Of a DNA stretch of 64,000 nt, positions 45,270 to 56,255 are shown one piece after another. Origin of the DNA: Platerodrilus igneus (Eukaryota > Arthropoda > Insecta > Coleoptera > Lycidae); the NCBI GenBank assembly GCA_036346225.1, contig JARFIW010001190.1, positions 124,001 to 188,000 of the forward strand, in the 5' to 3' direction. Position 1 is the stretch's first letter; every line of letters starts with the position of its first letter. Both the position numbers and the translations under genes were made by a program. A model generated the notes under the pieces. That model had not been told where the DNA came from. It ran no database searches and was given only the letters and a program-made list of their open reading frames with translations.

Positions 45270-46190
45270 ATGATGAATTTTGTTTACTTCTGGTGGATCA
45301 TACATATCCATAACCTTATTTCTAGTGCTGTATGCATGGTTTAATTTTTTCCTTGAGCAGTTTGAAATATGTATTATTAAATTTGGTATATCTGGAGAGT
45401 ACGTTATGATGTTGGTAGTTTTATACAATTCCCAGTTCAGCTTGTGCATTATCAGTCATCTCTTTTCCGTTTTTTCCTTTAAACATTACCATATCATCTA
45501 CATAGGATATTATCGTAGCTTTTATATGTAAGTTAGTTATTTCACGTATATAAATAAGAAATAGCAGTGGACCTAGTACAATACCCTGAGGAATTTCACA
45601 TTTGACAGTCACTGCTTTACTTGTTACATTATTAACTTTAACTTTTTGTGACCTATCTTATAAATAGTCTGTTAATAATTCTAGTGGCTCTCCTCTTATT
45701 ACCATTAAGTATAATTTTTTAATAAGTATATCATGTTGGATAGTATCAAATGCTTTAGATAAGTCTAGGTATACTGATAATACTTTCTCATTAGAATCTA
45801 GAGCTTGTACACTTTTTTTATTTAATTCAAAAATTGCATTTTCTGTAAACTGTTAGTCTTTTAGATATTACCTTTTCAAAAAATTTTGGTTAAGTTATTA
45901 AAGGGATTAGCCTGTAATTAACAACTTTTTTCTGTCCCCAGTTTTAAATATAGTGATTATTATTGTTTGTTTAAAAACCTTTGGGAATTTGTTAGTTTCT
46001 ATACCAGTATTTACCAAATGTAGTATTGGGAATGCAATATAAATTTGTAAAAGTATTAATAGTTACTGATATTTCATCAATTCCTACTGAGCTTGTGCTA
46101 TTCAATGTGCCAATTGATTTCACTAACAGTGGCTAACTCAAACAAGTCAAGGAAGTAGGATTGCATCCTAACCCTTTTTCAGGTGTAATG
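45270..46190 (-). pseudogene. Jockey-type LINE reverse transcriptase fragment
   Basis: The minus-strand frame 45612-45421 encodes VKCEIPQGIVLGPLLFLIYI, then IKATIISYVDDMVMFKGKN, the 'G.PQG..LGP.LFLIYI' and 'YADD' blocks of jockey-clade RT (YVDD here). Upstream on the minus strand are STSSVGIDEISV (46070-46110), KKVVNYRLIPL, FEKVISKRL, ILRLI, and further jockey-like traces up to about 46190. The reading frame is broken many times, and the endonuclease domain and the region after YVDD are mostly absent. Confidence 0.8.
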
Positions 46191-48545
46191 AAAAAGATAG
46201 GTGCACAACAGTATAAATAAATTACCCTGACACAGCTAGACTCAACCGTTGCAGAGGCTACAAAAGAATTAAAATCTAAGGGGAAAGATAAAGACAAGTT
46301 GAAAAGCTATTACCTTATAAGGAAGTTATTACAGAAAAATTTAAACGCAAATTTGTAGAATAGAAATGCTTCAGTATTTAATTACGACAAATTTAAATTA
46401 TAAAATTATTTTACAGGACAAAAAAATTAACTTAGTAAGACTTTGAACATAGTCAAATATAGTATCAAATCACAAAGCCTTTTGTTTGTTCATACTTTTT
46501 TTAAATCAAATACTTGTAGGCTTGTAACAGATTAAGTTCTTCAAAAGGAAAATAATATGTCTGCTCTACCATACAGGCGGCAGAGCCTCGATAGATTACG
46601 AGGGGTTCCTGTTTGACGGTCAAGCCCAGGGTAAAAAGGATGTTGAATGGCTTTGAGAAAAAAGGGTCCCTCTAAAGAAATCTTCCAGCCAGCTAAGCTT
46701 CTTCAACTTAGGGCAGAGCTATGAGCTAGGGTCGTAGGATGGTATACGATAAAACAAAAGAAATTTTATTGGACGCCACCGTATCTTAATGAGTGTTTGA
46801 TAAGAAACTATCCGAAGATCAGATACGGAAATCTTCGAAAGAAAAAAATTTAAGACGAGCAACATAAACAAAAATACTTACTTTGGTATCTGCAATCTGG
46901 AATGGGAACGACGATCTCGTGCTATCTGAAAATTTAATCACACCTAAACATGTTCAAACTAGGGCTCCGTTAGAGCCTAGTCACTTTATCACAAAAAAAA
47001 ATTATAAATAAATCCACTAGTCAAAATTATACTTTCAAAAAAACTTTTAATTTCAACCCCAATAATATCTTTCTTCAATACTACAATTTCATATTTATAA
47101 ACTGTTTGCTTCTGTAGGACAATTACTTCTGACTTCAAAGAAAGAAAATTTTATGACAACTTAATATTTTTTCTATTGATTTCTTAAAAAAAATATGTAT
47201 ATATACATCGTTTATATAAACTTATCTATATGGAGACTTTCGAAACAGTTCCGTTATTACGGTTTAATATAAATCTCTAAGCATTCGTGGAATATTTTTT
47301 ATTAATTGCATAAATTACTTCAATTCTCCACAAGAAATATATGACTTTCAGTTTATGTTACAGTGACGTCATGCTACTTGAATAGGATCCTGTTCAGTGT
47401 ACAAGAAACAAATTAAATATTCTAAAAAAATTTTGCAGGTTATGGCTCTATAGTTTTAATAGCTATCTTTAATAAAATGAAAAGGTCAAAGAAAAATACT
47501 TATTGTCGATATTGAGCTATACTTCAGGTGTACTATCACAATGTGTTATACACAATAATTTGGCAAACAATTCTTATATCACATGTTTAGTAAAGCAAAC
47601 ATTTTAATACAACTTTGTAACTTAAAACATAATCTTATAAAAATACCTTAAAAATATTAAGGTCAATTATGCCTTATCCAAATAATAAATTTTCAAACTA
47701 AAGTTTACGTGAAACAAATTAATTGATCTAGGAACCTTTGCAAAATTTCGAGAATTAATTTTAAACAAACTTAGGTATAGCTTCTTCGAAAATTATTCGT
47801 GCATTTTAAATAAATGTTCCGTGAAAAAATATAGGTATAAAAATGGAGAATGACTCACCGCTGGCTATCTGTTTGGCGGCCGGTTTTCCTTCTTTAAAAT
47901 TTTTTTTTTAAACATCTGCGTCGCTACTCTTATAGTTGAACGTGGCTGACGCAGGGATCCGGATTTGACCTTTATACAAACCAATCCCATGTAGAGGTTT
48001 CCACTTTTCTGCCTAACAACAATTGAAGCTGCCTTCCAGTCTCGTGCTTGCCTTATGGTTAACGATTGTTTTTTTATAATACTTAATTTCCATTGCTTTA
48101 TTACGTGTAACTTGAATTTAATATATTAAAACTCGGAATTAAAATTGTCTTCATATTCAATAATTGGTAGTTTAATCTTTAAAACTCTAAACTAAAAAAA
48201 AAACTTGCGCTGAAATCAAACGAGAGAATAGAATTTTGAGGTAAGCTTGCGAAATATTTTCTTACCGTAAAAATATATTTTCAACCCATTCTAGGTCGAT
48301 GCTGCCACCAAAACTAAACTCATGGTATACGTTGACTCCACTTGACTATTCGTTGGGGCGGCATGTTTAATTAAAAACCTGCAGGACTTGAATAATACTG
48401 GTATTCGGATTACATCTGATATCAAAATGGGTTTTTCCACCAGGCAATGTTAGCTATCCAAGCATGCGCCGGGAAGCGGGATATTGAATCAGAATACAAG
48501 CAAATAGAAGTTTACTTAAAGTTTACTTTGGTTATTCTAATGTAG
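46191..48545. other. 2.3 kb AT-rich region, no gene recognised
   Basis: Mostly AT-rich noncoding DNA. A small protein-like piece at 46235-46350 (STVAEATKELKSKGKDKDKL) is not recognised. The stretch 46790-48360, beginning ATTGGACGCCACCGTATC, has the texture of an LTR like family A, but I could not find a second copy in the window. Confidence 0.4.
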
Positions 48546-49930
48546 ATGGCGGTAATGCCGGGTACAGATAAGTTGCAAGCAGAAACTCTAAAAGCCGCTG
48601 GACAAGCAGTAACAGAACGTCTCTTCCAACTTGTAAGCTATATGTATGAGACAGGCGGTATACCCAAAAATTTCAAACGTAGCATCATAGTGACTATACC
48701 AAAAAAGAAAGACGCGGATAGATGTGAAAATTTTCGAACAATAAGTTTGACGGCACACGTGTCAAAAATATTAACTAGAATTGTGCAAAAACGAATGGAA
48801 AAACGGGCGGAAGAAATACTAGGAGAAGACCAATTTGGGTTTAGTCGAAACAGGGGAACACGGGAGGCTATTTAGGGTTTGTAGATCTGGAAAAAGCATT
48901 CGACAATGTAAAATGGAAAAAAATGTTTGAAATACTCAAGAAGATTGGAATGAGTTATAGGGATAGACAAATAGTGCATAGCTTATACAAAGAGCTAACA
49001 GCAGTAATAGAGTTAGAGCAGGAACGTAGAGAAGTAAACATTAGGAAAGGAGTGAGACAGGGATGTGTCTTATCCCCATTGATTTTTAACTTGTACATAG
49101 AAGAGGCAATGAATACTGTCAAATGCAGGAAGACATTTGGAATTACTATGCAGGGACAAAAAATTGATATGCTTAGATTTGCAGATGATATAGCTGTATT
49201 AGCGTCTAGCAATGAAGAGTTAGAAGCTGCTCTTAATGAAATGGAAACGGTTCTAACAGAGAGATACGGTATGAAAATTAACAAAGCTAAAACTAAAGTT
49301 CTAGTAGGCAAAGGTGGGGAATATAAATTAAAAACAAGAATACAAGTATGTAACACAAACCTACAAGAGGTTAAGGATTTCTGCTACCTAGGAAGCCAAA
49401 TAACGCAAGATGGAAAAAGCCCAAAAGATATAAAACAAAGATTAGCACAAGGTCGTGCTACATTTAACAAGAAAAAACAACTACTGTGCTCAAAGACCAC
49501 AAACATAGAAACAAGGAAAGGATTGCTTAAAACATATGTGTGGAGCACAGCACTGTACGGCTGTGAAGCCTGGACAGTAGGAGAAGCGAACAAGAAAAAG
49601 GTAGAAGCCTTTGAAATGCAGTGCTACAGACGTATGATGAAGATATCATGGACAGACAAAGTTAAGAACGAAGAGGTACTAAAAATGGTAGGGGAAGAAA
49701 GAAATATGTGGAAAACGGTAAAAAATAGAAGAGATAAGATGATAGGCAACATACTACGGCATGAGGGAATAGTGCGGGATATATTAGAAGCAGAGATAGG
49801 AAAAAAAGAAGTAGAGGCAGACCTAGGTTAGACTACTGCGCACAGATAGTAAAAGATGTAGGCTGCATGAATTTCAGGGAGATGTGTAGGCTAGCCCAGA
49901 ATAGAAATCAATGGAGGTACGCATCCAACC
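48546..49930 (+). pseudogene. LINE reverse transcriptase (RTE/BovB-like ORF2 end), nearly intact C-terminal two thirds
   Basis: The frame 48546-48875 encodes LQAETLKAAGQAVTERLFQL, IPKKKDADRCENFRTISLTA and ILGEDQFGFSRNRGTREAI, the RT blocks '(Y/F)R.ISL....K' and 'QFGFR...GT..A'. A frame break at about 48873 precedes FVDLEKAFDNVKW (first catalytic aspartate). The frame 48923-49831 holds GVRQGCVLSPLIFNLYIEEA, MLRFADDIAVLASS (FADD box), MKINKAKTKVL, DFCYLGSQI and SRKTYVWSTALYGCEAW-like end blocks. After a frameshift at 49828 comes the tail with VKDVGCMNFREMCRLAQNRN. The endonuclease domain and N-terminus are missing. Only about two frameshifts interrupt it, so it is the youngest LINE here. Confidence 0.88.
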
Positions 49931-50239
49931 AATCCTAAGATGGATAAACTAGTGACGAAAAAATAACTGTGCTTAAACATGATGATTATTATAAGTAACT
50001 ACAAGAAGTGGTTGGGCAATATTCTCGAATAATGTTAAGTGTGTGAAAGGATTTACTGGAAAACCATTATTTCGGCAAATGTCTAAGTGTTGGGGGATCT
50101 TGGTAGCCACAGGCTACTTACCTCCCTTCACAACCACTGAAGGTCGGAGATATACGGTATATAATTGTAAAACAATAGAAGGTGACCGAACGACATCTAA
50201 CAAGAAAGAACAGCGCCTATTACGAAAGTAGTTAGGGGT
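49931..50239 (+). repeat. LINE-associated noncoding unit
   Basis: Contains GGGCAATATTCTCGAATAAT, GGGGGATCTTGGTAGCCACA and a short segment through GAAAGAACAGC that repeats in the two LINE tails at 44.4-44.8 kb. It follows the coding end, yet in the second copy at 44.7 kb the same unit precedes coding sequence. It therefore behaves like a 5' leader placed after a 3' end, as in head-to-tail copies. Confidence 0.6.
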
Positions 50240-50279
50240 AAAATCTCTAATGTCATTTTGAACTATGCTAATAACCCCA

Positions 50280-51100
50280 GAAATAACCAGCATTTCAATA
50301 TATAGAATGAACATTTCTACAAAGTCAAAACATACTTAGCTGACCACCCTGAAATTGTTGTCACCAAGGCTGATAAAGGTGCAGTGACTGTTATTATGAA
50401 TAAGCATCAGTACATCCAAAAGTCTCTTGATCTTTTATCAGATATTTCTACCTATAAATCGTTGCAAAGGGATTCTACATTCACTACTCAAAAAAAGGTG
50501 AACGAGCACATCAAATTTCTACATAAAAAGGAGATGTTGAATGATTCTGAAAAAAATCGACTGAGCATTAACAACTCGACTCCTGGTAAATACTATGAAC
50601 TACCAAAAATACATAAACCAGTCTTCTCTCTAAGGCCTATCATATCTACGGTTAATACACCTACGTATGGTATTGCTTCTTTCTTGACTAATATCCTCCA
50701 ACAGGCTTCCCTCCTTTGAGGATACAATTGTAAAGATAGCTTCACGTTTGTGCGACAATTCAAGAATTTTCACCTACCAGAAGATAACATTCTTATTTCA
50801 CTGGATGTAGCTTCTCTCTGTACTAATATTCCTTTATCTATGGTTATTAACATCATTAAGGACAACTGGAATAAAATCAAGCCCTTTTGTAATATGTCTG
50901 AAGATATGTTTTTGACAACAGTCAATTTGGTCTTTAACAATACATACTTTGTTTTCCAAGATAAGTTCTACTTACAATTATTTGGAACTCCAATGAGGTC
51001 ACCTCTATCACCCATAATCGCTCAAATGATTATGGACAAGTTACTGTCTAGTGTTCTACCGAGACTACCTTTGAGATGTCTTTCTTGGTAAAGTACGTGG
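50280..51100 (+). pseudogene. Penelope-like reverse transcriptase, N-terminal and middle part
   Basis: Coding signal begins before 50384 (VVTKADKGAVTVIMNK), continuing with KYYELPKIHKPVFSLRPIIS then TPTYGIASFL (RT blocks 1-2 of the Penelope type: 'YGLPKIHK.....RPIVS...SP.Y..A..L'). After a frame break at about 50718 come ILISLDVASLCTNIPLSMVI (usually SFDV.SLFTNIP) and FQDKFYLQLFGTPMRSPLSP (usually 'YQQ..G.PMGSPLSP'). One further shift separates this from the YVDD block at 51085. The LFG and MRS changes and two frame breaks show inactivity or sequencing error. Confidence 0.9.
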
Positions 51101-51999
51101 ACGATATCATTTGTTCATTGCCAGCTCAATATGTTGACCAAACTTTAACAACGTTTAGTGATTTTAATGAACACCTTCAGTTCACTTTTGAAATTGAAGC
51201 AGATGGTAAATTGCCTTTTTTGGATGTTTTGGTCATCAGAAATACTTCGAATCATTTATTATTTGATTGGTATACTAAACCAACAAATTCTGGCAGATAT
51301 TTAAATTTCCACTCTAACCATTCCTTTCAGCATAAGGTAAACACTTTTAAGGCCCTACGATACCGAATTGAGCATATATCAGATCCACAGTTTATAGAAA
51401 AAAATAAAAAATTATTGATTGACACTTTAGTAAACAACCGTTGCCCAAAGGGAATGTTGCATAGATTGATTTATAGCAACTTCTTAAAAGTAAACGCTAC
51501 AGAAATAGATATTACCTACAAGAAGCTTCCTTATATACAGAAGTTATCACCACTTTTAGTACGATTACTTAAACAACCTAAGATTGCTATCGTTTACGAG
51601 TACAATTACTCCATCCACAATTTGTTTACGAAATTAAAGAATCGTATTCCGAAATTGTTAAACAGTAACGTTGTTTACAAGATCACGTGCAGTTGTAACA
51701 ATAGTTACATTGGTCAGACTATCCAGTGGCTTAAGAGTCGCTTAACCCAGCACAGGAGTGATTGCAGAAAAAACTCCACTAAATGTGCATTGTCTTCTCA
51801 TGTTTCTGTAACCAGTCATACACCATTGTTCGACGACACCATCATTTTGGACAACAAAACCAATTATAAAACTAGGCTATTCATTGAGTCTTTTTACATT
51901 AATAGAGAAAATAATCCTATCAATAATAAGATGGATGTTGATAGAGTTCATAATGTCTACTCTGCTTTATATAGTAATGATATTTTCAAACAACGTTAA
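51076..51999 (+). CDS. Penelope-like RT end, linker and GIY-YIG endonuclease (open 307 codons)
   Basis: A long open frame starts with FLVKYVDDIICSLPA (RT catalytic box), then GKLPFLDVLVI. It then has the Penelope linker (YTKPTNSGRYLNFHSNHSF, MLHRLIYSNF) and the endonuclease: VVYKITCSCNNSYIGQTIQW then LKSRLTQHRSD. In this domain the GIY of the family is represented by VYKI, YIG is intact, and the following arginine (LKSRL) is present. The frame ends at TAA 51997-51999 after FIESFYINRENNPINN, which contains the conserved glutamate of the endonuclease. This is the least damaged coding unit of the window apart from LINE 48.5-49.8 kb. It lacks its own start, because it is the end of a frameshifted ORF. 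Confidence 0.9.
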   Translation: MSFLVKYVDDIICSLPAQYVDQTLTTFSDFNEHLQFTFEIEADGKLPFLDVLVIRNTSNHLLFDWYTKPTNSGRYLNFHSNHSFQHKVNTFKALRYRIEHISDPQFIEKNKKLLIDTLVNNRCPKGMLHRLIYSNFLKVNATEIDITYKKLPYIQKLSPLLVRLLKQPKIAIVYEYNYSIHNLFTKLKNRIPKLLNSNVVYKITCSCNNSYIGQTIQWLKSRLTQHRSDCRKNSTKCALSSHVSVTSHTPLFDDTIILDNKTNYKTRLFIESFYINRENNPINNKMDVDRVHNVYSALYSNDIFKQR

Positions 52000-52276
52000 A
52001 TATTATCATTCATGTTATGTAATTAATGCCATTTTTGGAACGTCCCCTGTCATTCCTACAGAATATTGTCACTTTCAATTTTGTCTTTCTGTTTTAACCG
52101 CCATCGAGGCATGACGTGCCCTTCAGGCAATTGTGTATTTTTTTAATTTTTGACCCACATTTATTTTGTCAATCGTTTAGTAATATGTTTTCAATCTCCT
52201 TTATTCTAGTTGATCAAAGTAAGTAGTTAGCGACAGGTTATGTATTTCTTGCTAATTTTAAATTTTCTGTTTCCAT

Positions 52277-52318
52277 TTTAGCCTTTGAAAAAGTGCAAAA
52301 AATGTACCGAAACGTTAA
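52277..52318 (+). ncRNA. Degenerate hammerhead-ribozyme-like core in Penelope tail
   Basis: GCCTTTGAAAAAGTGC is followed by an A-rich loop and GTAC, then CGAAACGTT. The stem GTGC/GTAC can pair (one G-U), and GAAA follows it as in hammerhead cores of Penelope elements. The expected CUGANGA is changed to CUUUGAA, and the closing stem with the cleavage site is not visible. Not expected to cleave. Confidence 0.35.
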
Positions 52319-52393
52319 GTGATTGATTAAAAAGTAAATTTTAATCTGTTGTTTGATTTGGACTACATCCCATGAAAATTTACATGTGTATTA

Positions 52394-52396
<3 letters not shown>

Positions 52397-52442
<46 letters not shown>
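52397..52442. repeat. (TA)n tract before the Ty3-like array
   Basis: About 46 bases of TA. The first LTR starts TGCTGTGTAATGC right after it. Confidence 0.95.
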
Positions 52443-52443
<1 letters not shown>

Positions 52444-52445
<2 letters not shown>

Positions 52446-54530
52446 CTGTGTAATGCTCCTTTGAATGCGGGAACTGGCCCTAAAAAAATAAACATTCGAG
52501 CCCCACAGATTGGGCGTCATAATTTGCTGTGATACCACCAAAATCCGGGTACTCCGCTTTTCGAATCGAGCCCCTACGAATTGGATGTCCAGAATGCTGT
52601 GAATCCTACGAAAAGCTACTCATTACTTTAACTGTGTTGGTCCATTGACTTTCTTCTGTTAATCGCCTCGGCTGCTCCCCTAGATAACTTTCATCCTCAT
52701 TCATAAAAAAAAAAAAACACATTCCTACCACAAACACGAACGTTAACTCTATTTACATCAATATTCACAATACCTTAAAATTTCAAAATTAAATTTTGGC
52801 ATAAATTTCAGTATCAGAAATTTTCAAGATTACATTTATTATCATTTAAATGTGCATCCTGAATTAAAGTCCTTGTTGGATGCCTACTAATTAATATAAC
52901 AATATATGCAGACCGGAGTCTGAGTACAAAGGAGCATCTACCACCCCTTTACGTTAATTAACCAGGTTCGTCTAATTGAGCTCAAAGACATACCCAAATT
53001 TTCATCATAATCCAGAACATCAATACTAAATACCCTTTCTACCTAAACAAGCAAATTTCACCTTAACATTAAAATTTTATGGTTAGTACAATTTCACTAA
53101 TGTCCATTTAAAGTAAATCAATTATAAAGTAATTCAACACACACAAAAATATCAAAGTTCAAACAAAATAGTATAAATTACCTGAAGGTTACTGCACTCG
53201 TAGCTTCAATGTACATCGTCCCTTTTGTTAATCACACCATTCCAACTGGGTTATATTTACAGCTTCTGATTCTCAACGCTTTTCAAATTTTCTCCATCAC
53301 CATTTATTTAAAGTTGTTTCTGGGCTTTTCCAGAACTCATCTGTGAATATCTGACCCTTGTTTTGTGGATCCAGACACATTTATGAACCATTTAATCATT
53401 AACACCCCCGAAAAATAGCAAAGAAATTCATACTTCTTTCACCAATATACGCCAAAACTGCCTACTAATGGTGTATTCATTTGTCGTTGTAAATTTTACT
53501 AATTGGTACAGTGATACTAAATTTTATTACCTTGTATCTAAGTGCACTCAAGTACATTCATGTTAGCACGTAAATAACAAACTGTTTTAAATCACCAAAA
53601 TATACGAGCAAACTTTAAATTATTCTATCAAACTAAAATGCACTGTTTAACGTATTGAATCAAGTCGCGGATGTAAGAGAGCTTGTTCATATTCACCTGG
53701 GTATATATAGAAGTTAGCCTGTCTGTCGGTCGAGTCCTCAAAACGGACAATTCTAAAGAATTTCACATTCTCGGTTCCCATTCCGTAGCCTGTGCGTCGG
53801 TTTTTACGAATTTTGTACTCACCCCAGTTAAATCTCAGAAATTCTCACACGGCACGCAAACATGTCCGAGAATAACTAATTAAATTTTATACAGAAATTG
53901 TTGTTTCTACCTCTCATATGTGCATCTTATTTTCAACCAATCGTGACCCTCGTGACGTTGCTCATATCACGCTTTTAATTATTAGTGTCTTTGTCTTACG
54001 CACATTATCTTTCCTTCTCTAACCTGTTCTTAGTGGTGCAAATTGATATTCCTTACTATCGATTATTTCAGTCCATGTGGACTATCTGGGTTAAATAACC
54101 CCGTATCGTGCCTTCCCGTGAATATTAAGCCCCGGTTTCTCCAAGATTCTTTGTAACCATTAATTATCTGCAAAATTTACGCAGAATTAGCTTTTTAAAC
54201 TACGCAGGTGTTCAAACATACTATTAATTCTCAGAGCCTTATTTCGTGGTATTTTAATCTTGGATTTTCACAGGCTTTTATGCTTATTATTAATAATGGT
54301 TTAATTAACTCCAATTAAAATTGACTTCTATCCTTTCATTTTTAGCGAATACCAATTAAATATTAATTATTATGTGTACACTTTGTTTAATACCGGTTAC
54401 TTAAAATAGGGTTAATTAATATAAATTTTGCACGTAATTTCCATTTGTTTCTTTATTAGGAATAATTAAATTACACGTAGAGCTTTTTAATACTGTTTCT
54501 TTTGATATAAAGCGTCTTGTACATGATTTA
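52444..54530 (-). repeat. LTR of the array, copy 1
   Basis: Starts TGCTGTGTAATGCTCC next to (TA)n. It shares landmarks with solo elements A1 and A2 (for example CAGACCGGAGTCTGAGTACA at the place of CTGGAGTATGGTGAGCTC, CTCTAACCTGTTCTTAGTGG, and ACGCAGGTGTTCAAAC). The right end is estimated from A2 and may be off by 150 bases. Open frames inside are not genes. Confidence 0.7.
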
Positions 54531-54689
54531 AATCTCTTATTTTTACTGAAACGACCGAATTTATTTATGCTTCTTGGTTTTAATAAAGCGTACCTTTTCC
54601 CAAAGCTTCTACACGGTGATTAAAATTATTTGATGTGATTATTTAATTTTCTACCCTGGTCTAAATATGAGTATTTTCCCCCTATTTGA

Positions 54690-55213
54690 ATACAAATAAT
54701 CCCACTTATTTGAATGCAAATATAAAGCATTTAGACTGCCAAAAAATATTTAGAAAAAAAAATTGCCTATCTCTCTCTATCCTTATCTATCTAACTTACC
54801 TACTTTGTCTCCAATCCAAAAAAATATTTACACCTATCCTATATCCCTATCCTATTCCTAACTCACACCTAATTCTATAAACTGAAATTATCCCTAACTT
54901 CATCCTACTTATTCATCTAATCCTATATACATCCTATATACCTATCCTATTCCTAACTTTTAACTAATCTTCACTATACTTTACTTCCCCCTACCTAATC
55001 TTATATACCTATCCTATTCTTGTTCTATTCCTAACTCTCCACTAATCTTATATGAAATATCTATACTTAACCTATCTTATTTTCTTCCTAACTTTCTCTT
55101 CCTTCTCATCCTAAACCTATTCCTAATTATCTCCCATATTTATCCTATACCTAGCTTTATTTTCTATACACACCTACTTCTACTCTTCTATATACACCTA
55201 TTCTATCCCTATC
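54690..55213 (-). repeat. Purine-rich low-complexity tract in the element, copy 1
   Basis: On the plus strand a pyrimidine-rich stretch is built of irregular CCTATCCTATTCCTAAC units, so the sense strand of the element is almost pure purine plus T. It occupies the place where the rest of RT, RNase H and integrase should be. The same tract is present in copy 2 at 59970-60492. Confidence 0.75.
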
Positions 55214-56151
55214 CTATTTAAATCTAACTCTCTTCTTGACCCTCCAAGTCTTTCTTCTCACCATCCTAATACTCTTCATCCATATCTCTCCCCCTTCTAT
55301 ATCTATACTTAACATCCCTGTTATCTCACATAAAATAAACTTATCATCCCTATTATCCTTACTCTTAAATATTACTTCTTCTTCAGTCCCTACACTTGTC
55401 TGTTTCTCATTTATTATTGTTTCCCTTTCTGCCGACAAACCAAACGATACTACTTTAAAATTATCGATTTTTCCCTCTATGGAAAATCCTATGTACCTTC
55501 TAGAATTTTTGTGTAATGGAATCCGCCAGAATGAATTCCTTAAATCTACTTTATTAAAAACAAACTTGCCACTTAACCTCATCAAAAATAATTCTGCCTT
55601 CACCTGCTCCTGATATGCTGCTGTTGCTTCTACCCCCACTAATTCTGCATTTTCTTGTACTAAAGCTTGAACCTCTACTCTCCTATCCTCTGGACATCTT
55701 ATTGTGTTGATCTGTTTACCTTCATCATCTTCTACCTCTACTACATTAATACTCAACCCCGTGTCATCCTCTGTGACTTCATAACTGCCCTTCCATGGCA
55801 CTACCCTATCTTTAATCCTTACTACCTTCCTTTCCATATCTATCAAAACCCTAACTTCATCATACAGTCAACACCTAAAATGCTCTGAAACTTCAGTCCA
55901 GGTACAATTACAAACTCCTGTTCACAGCTTAAATCTCCTATATCTATCCTAAGCACCACAACACTATTTACTACAGCAAACTTCTTTTTATTTGGAGCTA
56001 CTAAATGGCTACGCTTTATAGGCATAATTCTATCACAAACCTTATCCCTAATTTTGCTGACGAATTCCTCCGATATTAAACTCGCCTCTGCCCCTGTATC
56101 AAGTAATACTTCTACATTATTCTCAAAAATTTCTAAATTAATAATTGGCAA
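55214..56151 (-). pseudogene. Ty3-like protease and truncated RT, copy 1
   Basis: The frame 56151-55843 starts MPIINLEIFENNVEVLLDTG followed by AEASLISEEFV, the aspartic protease LLDTGA active-site block, and ends with FQSILGVDCMMKLGF (the ILGxD block). The frame continues, after a one-base shift, to MIDMERKVVRIKDRVVPWKG and ends with the RT blocks VFNKVDLRNSFWRIPLHKNS, RYIGFSIEGKIDNFKVV and SFGLS. The first RT aspartate ('FTK(L/I)DL..G(F/Y)WQI') is thus present. Directly after FGLS the family sequence ends and gives way to an unrelated charged tail (SAERETIINEKQTSVGTEEE to a stop at 55214). The YVDD box, RNase H and integrase are gone. Copy 2 has the same junction. Confidence 0.88.
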
Positions 56152-56255
56152 ACATAAATTTTCCTTAGTTTCTGGCTCTACTTCCTCCTCAATTTTGAAA
56201 AATTTAAGTGGATGTTCATATACATTTACACTGAAATCTAGTGGTCTGTCGCGTT

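Larger units (their letters stand above)
50240..52350 (+). mobile_element. Penelope-like element with RT and GIY-YIG endonuclease
   Basis: A 5'-truncated Penelope-like element. RT is encoded in two or three frames to about 51.25 kb, followed by the linker and a GIY-YIG domain, and then a noncoding tail to about 52350 with a degenerate hammerhead-like core. Direct terminal repeats typical of the class are not seen. (TA)n follows. Confidence 0.88.

Noticed and set aside
46790..48360. Possible solo LTR beginning near GGACGCCACCGTATC
   Set aside because: No second copy in the window and no clear TG...CA ends or target duplication.
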